NCBI GenBank assembly: GCA_964540815.1
Contig: CAZIOH010000093.1
Span: 1 to 27,901, forward strand
Direction: 5' to 3'
Length of the DNA: 27,901 nt
Source: CAZIOH01 sp964540815
GTDB lineage: Bacteria > Myxococcota_A > Polyangia > Fen-1088
Within the stretch, counting starts at the first letter, position 1. Each line of letters begins with the position of its first letter. The position numbers were made by a program, and so were the translations under genes. This document shows, piece after piece, positions 16,577 to 24,530 of the stretch. A model generated the notes under the pieces. That model searched no databases and was not told the DNA's origin. It saw only the letters and a list, made by a program, of their open reading frames with translations.

Positions 16577-19500
16577 ATGAGCCAAGATCCGCGATCGGAG
16601 AGTGGAGGGTTCCACCGTACGGGCCATACGACGCTGGCCCCCATCCGCCCGGTGGCCAGGCGATCTGCCGGCGCGGCGGGGCTGTCGGCCTCGTTGGTCC
16701 TGTCGGCCTTGGCCGTGCTGAGCAGCCTCGGCTGCACCGGGTCGGGGTCCGGTCCAGCCAAGCCGGCGACGCCCGGACAGACCTCCTTCGAAGGGGAGGA
16801 AGGGGCGAACGGGTCGGGCACCCGCAGCCCGAGCCAGGGGACTCTGGGCGGCTCGGTTGCCACGGCGGCCCCCGGCGCCGCCGCCGGCACCACCCCCATG
16901 GGCGCGATCGGAAGCAAGGACGCCGCCGCGGCGGCCCCCGCGCCGATGGGCCGGACCGGCGCGGTGGAGGAGGCGGACATCTACCGCATCGATCACAACC
17001 GCCTCTTCTATCTCAACACCTACAAGGGCTTCGTCGTCTACGACGTGGCGGACGCCAAGAACCCCAAGCGTCTGTCGCAGCTGCCGGTGTACGGGTACCC
17101 GATCGAGATGTTCGTCCAGGGCAACGTGGTCTACGCCCTGCTGCGCGACTCGCTCTACATGTCCCAGGTCAGCGGCAAGGTGCAGTTCGAGCGACGCAAC
17201 GTCTCCCAGCTGGTCGCCATCGACATCACCGACGTGGCGAACCCGCGGGTGCTGAAGTCGGTCGACATCGTGGGCGAGCTGCGCGAGGGCGTCTCGCGCA
17301 AGATCGAGAACACGATCTACGTCGTCTCCTACATCCCGCAGTCCTACTACTGGGGCTGGCGGTACGAGCTGACCACCCCCACGACCGAGCAGGCGTGGGT
17401 CTATTCCTTCAACGTCGCCGACCCCACCAACCTCGTGCTCGCGCAAAAGCTGCAGATCTTCCAGGGCGGCAGCGTGAACGAGACCGATCCGGTGACGGGG
17501 GGTCAGGTCAGCCGGTCCTTCTCCGACGTCGCCATCGCCGCCACCAGCAACGCCCTCATGGTGGTCGAGAACTGGTACCTGTCCACCTGGAGCCCGGGCA
17601 GGAGCACCGGCAACGGCACGGGGACATCCGGACAGTGGACCTGCGGCAGCTACGCCGGCGACCAGCGGGCGGTGGTGTCGATCATCGACATCAGCGATCC
17701 GTCGGGGGCCATCCGCCTGCACACCAAGTTCGAGACGCGCGGCAGCCTGACCGACCAGTTCAAGCAGACCTACGTGTTCGACGACGCCACCAAGAAGGGG
17801 ACCTACTACGGCATCTTCGCGCGCCAGGCCTGGACCTCGACCGCCAACTGCAGCGGCACGCAGTTCGTGCAGAACACCATGGAGTCCTGGGACGTGAGCG
17901 ACGGCAACGCCCCCGCCAAGCTGTCGAGCCTCGACTTCGGCAAGCCCGACGAGACGGTGCGCGGCAGCGCCTTCGACGTCACGCGCCAGGTGGCCTACGC
18001 CGTCACCGCCCAGTCCATCGATCCCCTCTACGCCATCAGCTTCGCCGATCCGACCAAGCTGACCGTGCGGTCGTCCATCGACGGCCTGAGCGGCAGCGTC
18101 AGCCTCTTTCGACTGGTCGAGGGCAATCAGTACCTGGTGGGCATCGGCCAGGACACCAGCCAGACCTGCACCGGCTTCCAGGGCAACGAGGCCCGACACA
18201 GCGTCGGCATGGCGGTCAGCCTGATAGACGTGCGCAACCTGGACGCCATCCGGCTCGTCCAGCGGCAGTGCGTCGCCGTCGACGGGGACTGGGTCAGCTC
18301 CGAGATCAACTGGAACCTCGACCAGGCGCACAAGATGATCGGCATGCAGACGGAGGGCAACACCACCGTCATCACCATCCCGGTCTCCTACGCCAAGAAG
18401 GCGCAGGACACCGGCTGGTGGTGGTACCAGACCCAGACCGCCGTGGGGATCATGTCCTACGACGTCACCAAGTTCGATCCGGCCAAGGCGCCGGCGGACC
18501 AGACGGTGATCCAGAACTACGGGACCCTGGTCCATCCCAACGGGGAGGTGCGTCGCACCATCGTGTTCACCCACGAGGACCCGACGACCCCGCGCCGGAT
18601 GCTCATCAACCTGTCCGACACGCACATCTCGATCGCGGACATCCAGGATCTGCAGAATCCGGTGATCCAGTCGGTGGTGGAGGTGGCCCCCTACGTCGAT
18701 CGCGTCTTCACCTACGGCGACTACGTGGTCGAGTCGATCACCGACATGGGCGGGGCGTCCTACTCGGCGTCGAGCGGCCTGACCGAGTTCCGCGTGCGGC
18801 GCGCAGGGACCGATCCCGAGACCGGTGAGATCGTGTCGCGCTTCTCGGCCGTCGGGGTGCAGAACGTGGTCCCCCATGGCGAGCAGCTGATCGTCTTTCG
18901 CAACATCCAGCAGGACGTCACCAAGGCCGCTCCCTCCCCGATCGCCGCCCCGGTCAACCTCACGAACATCCTGGTGTGGGATCTCAGCGATCCCACCGCC
19001 CCGCGGCAGATCGGCAGCGTCGACACCAGCGAGTCGCTCTATCCGTACTATCCCTACTTCTGCGGGTTCGGAGGTGGCTACTGGTTCTGGTACGGGGGAA
19101 GCTCGTGGGTCGGTACCACCGACGCCCTCGTCTTCCTGGGTTACACCTACGACAACGCCAGCCGGACCTCGGGGCAGAAGTTGACCACCGTGGATCTGGC
19201 GAACCCGGCCGCGCCGGTGGTGTCGAGCGCCCCGATTCCCGTACGCACCGACCGCTCCTGGGCGGGCCTGGTGACGGATGGCGCCGACGGCGCGGGCTTC
19301 TTCCTGAACCTCTGGGACCACGTCGGCTACCGGCAGGTCGGCAACTATCAGTTCGAGAAGACCCGGCACTATGCGCAGCGCTGGCATCGGGCGACCGCTC
19401 CGGCGGCCGGCACGGTCTGGGAGGCTGAGCCGGCGGTGAACCTGCCGGGGACCCTGATCCGGACCTGGATGCACGCGTCGGGGGGGCGCGCGTACCTGAC

Positions 19501-20140
19501 CACGGACGTGGTCAACTCCCAGACCACCGACAGCACCGGAGCCCCCGTCTGGCGCTCGGACACGCAGCTCAACCTCTTGCGGGATCTGACCGCGGCGGGC
19601 CAGCCGGGACTGGCCGAGCTGGTGGACACCGCGCGCTTCAGCGACCAGTCCGTGAGCGATCTGGTCGTCGAGGGCAACGCCCTCCTGGTCAACGTCAATC
19701 CGTCCTACGGGTACTTCTACGGCGGGGGCGTCGTCAGCGGCGGCGCTCCGACGGCAGGCAGCGGCGTGGCGGTGAGGACCGCGGCGCTGACGCTCGACGA
19801 CACCTCGGACCGGCTGGAGATCTTCGACCTCGGCGGCTTCAAGCTCGACCGGGTGTACGACCAGGCCACCGGCACGCAGGGCGTGCAGTTCATGGGCACG
19901 CACAACGGCCAGCTCTACATGAACATCGTCGGAGACGGGATCCTCGACGTGGACGTGACCAACCCGAGCGGGCCGGTGGGCAAGCAGTTCCTGCGCACGC
20001 TCGGGTGGGCCAACACCATCGCCTTCTCGGGCGACGAGGCCTACGTCGCGTCGGGGTACTTCGGCCTCTACCGCTTCCCGCGCGACGCCGCGTCCTCCCT
20101 GCCGATCGCGGCTCCGATCACCGCCCCGACCGGGCCTTGA
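16577..20140 (+). CDS. Beta-propeller (PF09826-like) lipoprotein
   Basis: A 1187-residue exported protein. After a 32-residue n-region with RR (residues 28-29), a hydrophobic core ends at LGC with Cys53 as probable lipid site; the lipobox SLGC is non-canonical. A Gly/Ala/Ser/Pro-rich linker (54-130) leads to AVEEADIYRIDHNRLFYLN (about 129-147), which matches the conserved opening of the Beta_propel family (PF09826/COG4880). Repeated blades follow, each with patterns such as VVYDVADAKNPKRLSQ, LVAIDITDVANPRVLKSV and LTTVDLANPAAPVVSS. Aromatic clusters (GWWWYQTQT, YPYYPYFCGFGGGYWFWYGG) are conspicuous. The family's function is unknown; it is extracytoplasmic. GGAGG 9 nt before ATG 16577 decides the start; earlier in-frame ATG at 16409 and 16568 have no ribosome site. 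Divergent from the receptor gene. Confidence 0.88.
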   Translation: MSQDPRSESGGFHRTGHTTLAPIRPVARRSAGAAGLSASLVLSALAVLSSLGCTGSGSGPAKPATPGQTSFEGEEGANGSGTRSPSQGTLGGSVATAAPGAAAGTTPMGAIGSKDAAAAAPAPMGRTGAVEEADIYRIDHNRLFYLNTYKGFVVYDVADAKNPKRLSQLPVYGYPIEMFVQGNVVYALLRDSLYMSQVSGKVQFERRNVSQLVAIDITDVANPRVLKSVDIVGELREGVSRKIENTIYVVSYIPQSYYWGWRYELTTPTTEQAWVYSFNVADPTNLVLAQKLQIFQGGSVNETDPVTGGQVSRSFSDVAIAATSNALMVVENWYLSTWSPGRSTGNGTGTSGQWTCGSYAGDQRAVVSIIDISDPSGAIRLHTKFETRGSLTDQFKQTYVFDDATKKGTYYGIFARQAWTSTANCSGTQFVQNTMESWDVSDGNAPAKLSSLDFGKPDETVRGSAFDVTRQVAYAVTAQSIDPLYAISFADPTKLTVRSSIDGLSGSVSLFRLVEGNQYLVGIGQDTSQTCTGFQGNEARHSVGMAVSLIDVRNLDAIRLVQRQCVAVDGDWVSSEINWNLDQAHKMIGMQTEGNTTVITIPVSYAKKAQDTGWWWYQTQTAVGIMSYDVTKFDPAKAPADQTVIQNYGTLVHPNGEVRRTIVFTHEDPTTPRRMLINLSDTHISIADIQDLQNPVIQSVVEVAPYVDRVFTYGDYVVESITDMGGASYSASSGLTEFRVRRAGTDPETGEIVSRFSAVGVQNVVPHGEQLIVFRNIQQDVTKAAPSPIAAPVNLTNILVWDLSDPTAPRQIGSVDTSESLYPYYPYFCGFGGGYWFWYGGSSWVGTTDALVFLGYTYDNASRTSGQKLTTVDLANPAAPVVSSAPIPVRTDRSWAGLVTDGADGAGFFLNLWDHVGYRQVGNYQFEKTRHYAQRWHRATAPAAGTVWEAEPAVNLPGTLIRTWMHASGGRAYLTTDVVNSQTTDSTGAPVWRSDTQLNLLRDLTAAGQPGLAELVDTARFSDQSVSDLVVEGNALLVNVNPSYGYFYGGGVVSGGAPTAGSGVAVRTAALTLDDTSDRLEIFDLGGFKLDRVYDQATGTQGVQFMGTHNGQLYMNIVGDGILDVDVTNPSGPVGKQFLRTLGWANTIAFSGDEAYVASGYFGLYRFPRDAASSLPIAAPITAPTGP

Positions 20141-20188
20141 CTCGAGGTTGAAACCGGGGGGTGGTCGCTGGGTCAGGGGGGATGACGC

Positions 20189-20812
20189 TCAGAACTTGCG
20201 GAAGAGCGACTCGTCCACCGGCTCCAGGCCGGCGATGGCTCCGTTGGTGCCAGTGTTGCCGATGCCTCCGTTGCTGGCGCCGCCGGCGCTCCGCGGTCGC
20301 GATGGGGCGACACGTCGCGGAGGATCCAGGCGAGATGGGCTCGGCTTGCGCGGGGTCAGCGCCGGGCTCGGGGCTCCTCCCCGCGCGCGGGTCACGCTGA
20401 AGAACGAGATCGAGTGCTGCAGGTGCTGCGCCTGGTTGCTCATCGCCCCGGCCGTGGCGGCCAGCTCCTCGGAGGCGGAGGCGTTCTGCTGGGTCGTCTG
20501 GCTGAGCTGGCCCATGGCGGAGTTGATCTGCGAGACCCCTTCGACTGTTCTCCTCGACCGAGGCGCTCGACTGCTCCACGCTCGCGGCCTGCTCGCTGGT
20601 CGCCTGCGAGAAACTCTGGGCGGTGGCGGTCAGCTCCCCGGCCGCGCTCGACAGCGTCTCGGCGCCGGCGCCCACCTCGGTGACCACCTCTGCCAGCTTC
20701 TGGACCGTCCGGTTGGCGTAGTCCTTCAGCTCGGCGAAGGACCCCTCATGAGGGCCGCCACCAACCCGAACGCGAGCGTGAGGCGTGTACCAATCTTGAA
20801 GTTGCTGAGCAT
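20189..20812 (-). pseudogene. Methyl-accepting chemotaxis protein remnant with two internal deletions
   Basis: Three pieces of one chemoreceptor lie in order but in two frames. Piece one (20812-20750) starts MLSNFKIGTRLTLAFGLVAA, the cytoplasmic start and half of TM1, with GGAG before the ATG. Piece two, in another frame (about 20747-20558), reads FAELKDYANRTVQKLAEVV through to QATSEQAASVEQSSASVEEN, the first cytoplasmic helix. Piece three, back in the frame of piece one (20545-20189), reads EGVSQINSAMGQLSQTTQQN and onward, the last helix and C-terminal tail. Compared with the intact receptor at 25347-26993, residues about 22-242 (sensor, TM2, most of HAMP) and about 305-445 (the signalling tip hairpin) are gone. 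It cannot bind ligand, span the membrane twice or contact CheA/CheW. It ends in DESLFRKF, keeping a CheR-tether type pentapeptide. No insertion element is seen at the junctions. An assembly collapse between receptor paralogues is the main alternative. Confidence 0.85.
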
Positions 20813-21093
20813 GGGATCTCCTCGGGTCGGCTTCGCCGCGCACGGAATGTCACGTCGTGGCGATCGGACAGCAGAGATCTCCACCCCAGCCTCGCCACCA
20901 CAAATCTCCGAGCGGGAGCGGATCGCACTCACCCGGATGCCACCCGGGTTACCGGCGAACCCGCGGGGCCCTTGAGGTCGGCGTGTGGGTCTTCCGCGTG
21001 CACTGGAAACCCTGGGGTCTCGGCGCCTGCCAGACCGAGCAGGTGCGTCCATTGCTCACCGTAACCGCGGCGGTTGCCCGGCATCCGAGAGAG
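20813..21093. other. Divergent intergenic region, no gene recognised
   Basis: The 281 bp between the chemoreceptor remnant (- strand) and the thiol oxidoreductase gene (+ strand) show no convincing coding frame. The only notable element is the AGGAG/GGAG ribosome site of the remnant next to 20813. GAGAGAG directly before ATG 21094 could serve as a ribosome site for the + gene. No clear sigma-70 or sigma-54 promoter was found by eye. Confidence 0.5.
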
Positions 21094-21768
21094 ATGGACG
21101 ACCAGCTTCCCGCCCGGGCGCGGCCCCTCACGATCGACGTGTTCTCGGACATCGTTTGCCCGTGGTGCTTGGTGGGCAACGCGCGCCTCGAGCGCGTGCT
21201 GGCCGGGCTCGAGGCAGCGGGGGCGCTGGCGGAGGGTGCGGCGCAGGTCCGTCACCGTCCTTTCCTGCTCGATCCGGCGACGCCGCCCGAGGGGAAGGAC
21301 ATTCCGGCCATGCTGCGTCGGAAGTACGGGGTGGAGCCGAAGGCGCTGTGGGCGCGGCTCGAGGCCGAGGCCCGAAAGTCGGGGATCGAGCTCGATCTCT
21401 CCCGGCAGCCGCGCTCCTACCCGACCATCGCCGCCCACACGTTGGTCCGGCACGCCGGGGCCCGGGGGACCCAGCGGGCCCTCGTGCGGGATCTCTTCGC
21501 AGCGAACTTTCTCGAGGCGAGGAACATCTCCGATCCCGCCGTCCTCGGGGAGCTCGCCAGCCGGCACGGGTTCACGCCGGCCGAGGCCGCCGAGTTGCTC
21601 GACAGCCCGTCGGAGCGCGAGCTCACCCGGGCCGAGGCGGCCGAAGCCAGCGCCCAGGGGATAACCGGGGTCCCCTTCTTCCTGATCAACGGACACCTGG
21701 CCGTCAGCGGGGCCCAGCCCGAAGAGGTGCTGCGCACGGCTGTTGCGCGCGGCCTCGCCGAGATCTGA
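21094..21768 (+). CDS. DsbA-family (FrnE-like) cytoplasmic thiol oxidoreductase
   Basis: A 224-residue thioredoxin-fold protein with a helical insertion. The active site is CPWC (Cys22-Pro-Trp-Cys25) in IDVFSDIVCPWCLVGN, the hallmark of the FrnE/DsbA-like group related to 2-hydroxychromene-2-carboxylate isomerase. The cis-proline loop is TGVPFFLING (Pro194), and the usual final segment GAQPEEVLRTAV is present. There is no signal peptide, so it acts in the cytoplasm as a disulfide oxidoreductase or isomerase; FrnE of Deinococcus has such activity and a role in oxidative stress (family knowledge). Length matches the family. The ATG at 21094 was chosen because it begins 12 residues before the first strand; the frame is open further upstream but that part looks non-coding. 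It is convergent with the phosphodiesterase gene. Confidence 0.9.
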   Translation: MDDQLPARARPLTIDVFSDIVCPWCLVGNARLERVLAGLEAAGALAEGAAQVRHRPFLLDPATPPEGKDIPAMLRRKYGVEPKALWARLEAEARKSGIELDLSRQPRSYPTIAAHTLVRHAGARGTQRALVRDLFAANFLEARNISDPAVLGELASRHGFTPAEAAELLDSPSERELTRAEAAEASAQGITGVPFFLINGHLAVSGAQPEEVLRTAVARGLAEI

Positions 21769-21780
21769 TCGCCCGGCGCC

Positions 21781-21827
21781 CCGCCCGCCGCCCGGGCGGT
21801 CACTTCGCGGCGCCCTCGCCGCGAAGT
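21781..21827. terminator. Strong hairpins between convergent genes, overlapping the end of the phosphodiesterase gene
   Basis: CCGCCC (21781-21786) can pair with GGGCGG (21794-21799). Next to it, ACTTCGCGGCG (21802-21812) pairs perfectly with CGCCGCGAAGT (21817-21827), an 11-bp stem with the 4-nt loop CCCT. The second stem covers the last codons and stop of the phosphodiesterase gene and lies 33 nt after the oxidoreductase stop. Placement suits a bidirectional terminator, though no T-tract is present. Confidence 0.55.
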
Positions 21828-22762
21828 CGGTCGAGGACCATGCGCGCGCGGTCGGGATAGTCGGTGTAGATCCCGTCCGCTCCCAGCCGGAAGAGCCGCT
21901 CCATGGTCGGCGCGTCGTTGATGGTCCAGTACACCACCGCCATCCCGACGTCGTGGGCGGCACCGATCACCCCGCGGGTGTCGAGCGCCAGCCCGCCCCC
22001 GGCGAGCGGCGACGCGAACACCGCGTAGATGGGACAGGCCGCGTACCCGAGGCCGGCCTTGGCGCCGAGCACGAAGCACTTCGCCGCCCCAACGGGCAGG
22101 TAACCCGCCACCCTCGGCAGCGCGCTCCGGATCCGCGTGGCCTCGTCGTCGTTGGCGGAGCCGACCACCATCCGGTCGAGGTGGCCGGTCGCGCGCAGGG
22201 CATCGCTCACCGCGCGCTCGATCCCGGGCTGCTTGACCTCGACGCTCATGAAGGTCTCGGGCGGCAGGGCCGCGAGGATCGCCCGGAGGGTGGGAATGAC
22301 GTACCCCTTGCCCCGAAAAGGAAACCGGATGGGGTCGGCGTGGTGGCAGGTCCCGGTATCGTCGGTGCCGTCGCCCTGGTCGGGCGTCGCGCAATAGCCC
22401 GCGTCGAGGGCTTCGAGCTCGGGCAAGGTCAGATCCGTCACCTTGCCGGTCCCATTGGTCGTCCGGTCGACGGTGTCGTCATGCAGGACCACGAGCTGGC
22501 CATCGCGGGACATGTGCACGTCGAACTCGATGACCGCGGCGGGGTTCCGCGCGTGGGTCGCGAGCATGACGGGCAAGGTGGCCTCGGGGCCAGTGCCGCC
22601 ACCCCCGCGGTGCGCGAAGATGATCGGGCGCCGCTGCGAAAGGATGAAGGGGTGGAGGGGAACCACGCTGCGGCACCCGGCCAGCGCGGCGGCGACCAGC
22701 CACAGGACGGAGACGAGCCGGAGCGGGAGCGAATGAGCCGGGGAATCCTTCACGAGGTCCAT
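21800..22762 (-). CDS. Glycerophosphodiester phosphodiesterase lipoprotein
   Basis: A 320-residue exported enzyme of the GDPD family, TIM-barrel fold, expected to split glycerophosphodiesters from phospholipid breakdown into glycerol-3-phosphate and an alcohol. The signal core VSVLWLVAAA ends in lipobox LAGC with Cys30 lipidated, so it is membrane-anchored outside the cytoplasm. Catalytic and metal residues are visible: His51-Arg52 (FAHRGG), Glu60, Glu79 and Asp81 (IEFDVH), His94 (VVLHDDTVDRTTNG), Glu175 and Lys177 (SVEVKQ). Near the end are VYWTINDAPTMERLFRLGADGIYTDYP, also typical. Residues 124-152 form an insertion with two Cys and many Asp/Gly (QGDGTDDTGTC), as in other bacterial lipoprotein GDPDs. 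ATG at 22762 is preferred to the TTG just before it; no good ribosome site is seen. It is transcribed away from the che operon terminator. Confidence 0.92.
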   Translation of the reverse strand: MDLVKDSPAHSLPLRLVSVLWLVAAALAGCRSVVPLHPFILSQRRPIIFAHRGGGGTGPEATLPVMLATHARNPAAVIEFDVHMSRDGQLVVLHDDTVDRTTNGTGKVTDLTLPELEALDAGYCATPDQGDGTDDTGTCHHADPIRFPFRGKGYVIPTLRAILAALPPETFMSVEVKQPGIERAVSDALRATGHLDRMVVGSANDDEATRIRSALPRVAGYLPVGAAKCFVLGAKAGLGYAACPIYAVFASPLAGGGLALDTRGVIGAAHDVGMAVVYWTINDAPTMERLFRLGADGIYTDYPDRARMVLDRLRGEGAAK

Positions 22763-22801
22763 CAAATGCGCACGTGCATGTCACGTCAAGGTCGCGCGAG
22801 A

Positions 22802-22847
22802 GGCGGATCTCCGCCCCTATCCCCTCTCCGCGGGGCGAGGGGATAGG
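22802..22847. terminator. Double hairpin after cheB, REP-like element and probable terminator
   Basis: Two adjoining inverted repeats: GGCGGA-TC-TCCGCC (22802-22815), then CCTATCCCCTC (22816-22826... read from 22816) pairing with GAGGGGATAGG (22837-22847) over a 10-nt loop. They lie 89 nt downstream of the cheB stop on the - strand and 40 nt upstream of the phosphodiesterase start. The position fits termination of the chemosensory transcript. The CCCCTCTCCGCGGGG-like core resembles small dispersed intergenic repeats common in high G+C genomes, so it may be a family member and not a unique terminator. Confidence 0.55.
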
Positions 22848-22935
22848 AGGAATGGAAGCGCGCTTGGCTTTCCGACTCTCCTCGCTCCCGGCCGAACTCC
22901 GACGTCCGAGACCTCTCGACCGACCGGCAGCGGTC

Positions 22936-24009
22936 CTAAGTGAGCTGCGCCTGGATCTCGCGGTCCAGCGACCCGAGGGGGAGCGAGCGCTCGACCGCGC
23001 CACACTTGACGGCCTCCTTGGGCATGCCGTAGACGACGCAGGTCTCCTCGTCCTGCGCGACGGTCCGGGCGCCGGCCTTGCGCATCTCGAGCAGCCCGGC
23101 GGCCCCGTCGTCGCCCATCCCGGTCATGATGATCCCGAGGGCGTTGGAGCCGGCGGCCTTGGCGACCGAGCGGAAGAGGACATCGACCGACGGCCGGTGG
23201 CGGCTGACCAGCGGTCCGTCCACCACTTCGACGAAGTACTGTGCGCCGCTGCGCTTGAGCAGCATGTGCCGGCCGCCGGGGGCGATGAGCGCGCGCCCCG
23301 GGATCACCCGATCGCCGCTGGCGGCCTCCTTCACCTCGATCTCGCTCAGGCTGTCGAGCCGCGCCGCGAAGGCGGCGGTGAAGGTCTCTGGCATGTGCTG
23401 GACGATCACGATTCCGGGTGACACGCGCGGCAGGCGGGTGAGCACCTCCTGCAGGGCCAGCGTGCCGCCGGTCGACGTGCCGATCGCGACCACGCGCTCG
23501 GTGGTGCGGATCATGGCCGAGCTCGCGGCCGCCGTCGGCGCCGCCAGGATCACGTCCGCGGTGTGCTTCTGGCGCACCTCGGGCACCGGGTGGCGCGGCG
23601 CGAGCCGCTTGACGTTGGCGCGCCCGGCGGCCTTGACCACCGCGATGACGTCGTTGGACGCATCGGCCAGGTACTGCTTGACGCCGAGCTTGGGCTTGGT
23701 GATGACCGCCACCGCCCCGGCGCCGAGCGCCTCCATGGTGGTCTGCGCTCCCTTCTCGGTGAGCGTCGAGCACATGACCACCGGGGTCGGTCGCTCGGCC
23801 ATGATCTTCTTCAGGAAGGTGATGCCGTCCATGCGCGGCATCTCCACGTCGAGCAAGATCACGTCGGGCCACGCCACGCGCATGCGCTGCATGGCCGCCA
23901 GCGGGTCGCCGGCCGCGCCGACCACCGTGATGCCCGGATCCGCCCTCAGCAGCTCGGTCATGACCTGGCGCACGACCGCGGAATCATCGACGATGAGCAC
24001 CTTGATCAT
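22936..24009 (-). CDS. cheB: CheB chemoreceptor methylesterase/glutamine deamidase
   Basis: A 357-residue two-domain response regulator. Residues 1-118 are a receiver domain: acidic pocket Asp8-Asp9 (VDDS), phospho-acceptor Asp54 (LLDVEMPRMDG), Thr/Ser switch near STLT (81-84), and Lys105 (ITKP). A linker (119-170) with an Ala-rich stretch joins the C-terminal methylesterase domain, whose catalytic triad is Ser179 (IGTSTGG), His205 (VIVQHMP) and Asp301 (MTGMGDDG). When phosphorylated by CheA it removes methyl groups from receptor glutamates and resets signalling. Start ATG 24009 has AAGGAG 7 nt upstream and overlaps the cheD stop by 4 nt. It is the last gene of the operon; length is normal for the family. 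Confidence 0.97.
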   Translation of the reverse strand: MIKVLIVDDSAVVRQVMTELLRADPGITVVGAAGDPLAAMQRMRVAWPDVILLDVEMPRMDGITFLKKIMAERPTPVVMCSTLTEKGAQTTMEALGAGAVAVITKPKLGVKQYLADASNDVIAVVKAAGRANVKRLAPRHPVPEVRQKHTADVILAAPTAAASSAMIRTTERVVAIGTSTGGTLALQEVLTRLPRVSPGIVIVQHMPETFTAAFAARLDSLSEIEVKEAASGDRVIPGRALIAPGGRHMLLKRSGAQYFVEVVDGPLVSRHRPSVDVLFRSVAKAAGSNALGIIMTGMGDDGAAGLLEMRKAGARTVAQDEETCVVYGMPKEAVKCGAVERSLPLGSLDREIQAQLT

Positions 24010-24527
24010 CCTGCTTCTCCTTGCTGCACCCCGGCCGCCTTGCCCGGGCCCGGTCGCCGCACCCACACGTCGCCCGTGCGGATGTCGAGCACCACGTTGC
24101 GGTGGCCCACCCCGAAGAGGCTCTCGGAGACCACCCGCACCCCGAGGGCCCGGACCAGCTCGCGGGCGGCGTCTCCGTTGACGCGTCCGACGCTGGTCGG
24201 CCCCCCGAGGGACAGCCCGGGGAACATGTTGCCACCTCCGAAGAGCTTGGCCTGGCATTCCCCGACCCGCACGCCCGCCCGGGCGAGTCCCTCGGCCATG
24301 AGGGCCACGGCCTCGTCGCCATAGCGGCCGTCGAGCTCGCCAGAGGAGCTGGTGCCGCGGTTCGCCAGCAGGAAGTGCGACATCGCCCCCACCCGCCGCG
24401 CGCGATGCCACAGGGTGATGGCGACGCAGGATCCGAGCAGGGTGCGGATGCGGAAGGTGTCGTCCCCGACGAAGTGCTCCCCGGGCTGCAGGAAGATGTC
24501 GATGGCGGAGGCGGAGGCGGCTCGCAC
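24006..24527 (-). CDS. cheD: CheD chemoreceptor glutamine deamidase
   Basis: A 173-residue cytoplasmic enzyme that deamidates receptor glutamines to glutamates, creating methylation sites, and in many bacteria also binds CheC. The catalytic Cys34 lies in TLLGSCVAITLW (29-40) and His51 in GAMSHFLL, 17 residues later as in Thermotoga CheD. Other family blocks are KLFGGGNMF (about 94-102), IGxxN-like VGRVNGDAAREL and GVGHRNVVLDIRTGDVWVRR. The start is GTG at 24525-24527, 3 nt after the cheR stop, with no ATG nearby; the first residues are coded by a GGAGGC-like repeat (ASASA). The stop overlaps cheB by 4 nt. No cheC was found in the window. Confidence 0.95.
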   Translation of the reverse strand: MRAASASAIDIFLQPGEHFVGDDTFRIRTLLGSCVAITLWHRARRVGAMSHFLLANRGTSSSGELDGRYGDEAVALMAEGLARAGVRVGECQAKLFGGGNMFPGLSLGGPTSVGRVNGDAARELVRALGVRVVSESLFGVGHRNVVLDIRTGDVWVRRPGPGKAAGVQQGEAG

Positions 24528-24530
24528 GGG

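Noticed and set aside
16451..19903. A 1150-codon - strand frame opposite the beta-propeller gene
   Set aside because: Antisense shadow of a gene with a clear ribosome site and repeated blade motifs; no signal peptide or domain is visible in it.
20189..20812. A simple sequencing frameshift in an intact receptor gene
   Set aside because: The pieces total about 620 bp against about 1650 bp for the intact receptor, and the sensor and tip are missing, so base-call errors cannot explain it. Assembly collapse remains possible.
20813..21093. A mobile element end or insertion next to the receptor remnant
   Set aside because: No terminal inverted repeats, target duplications or transposase fragments could be seen by eye.
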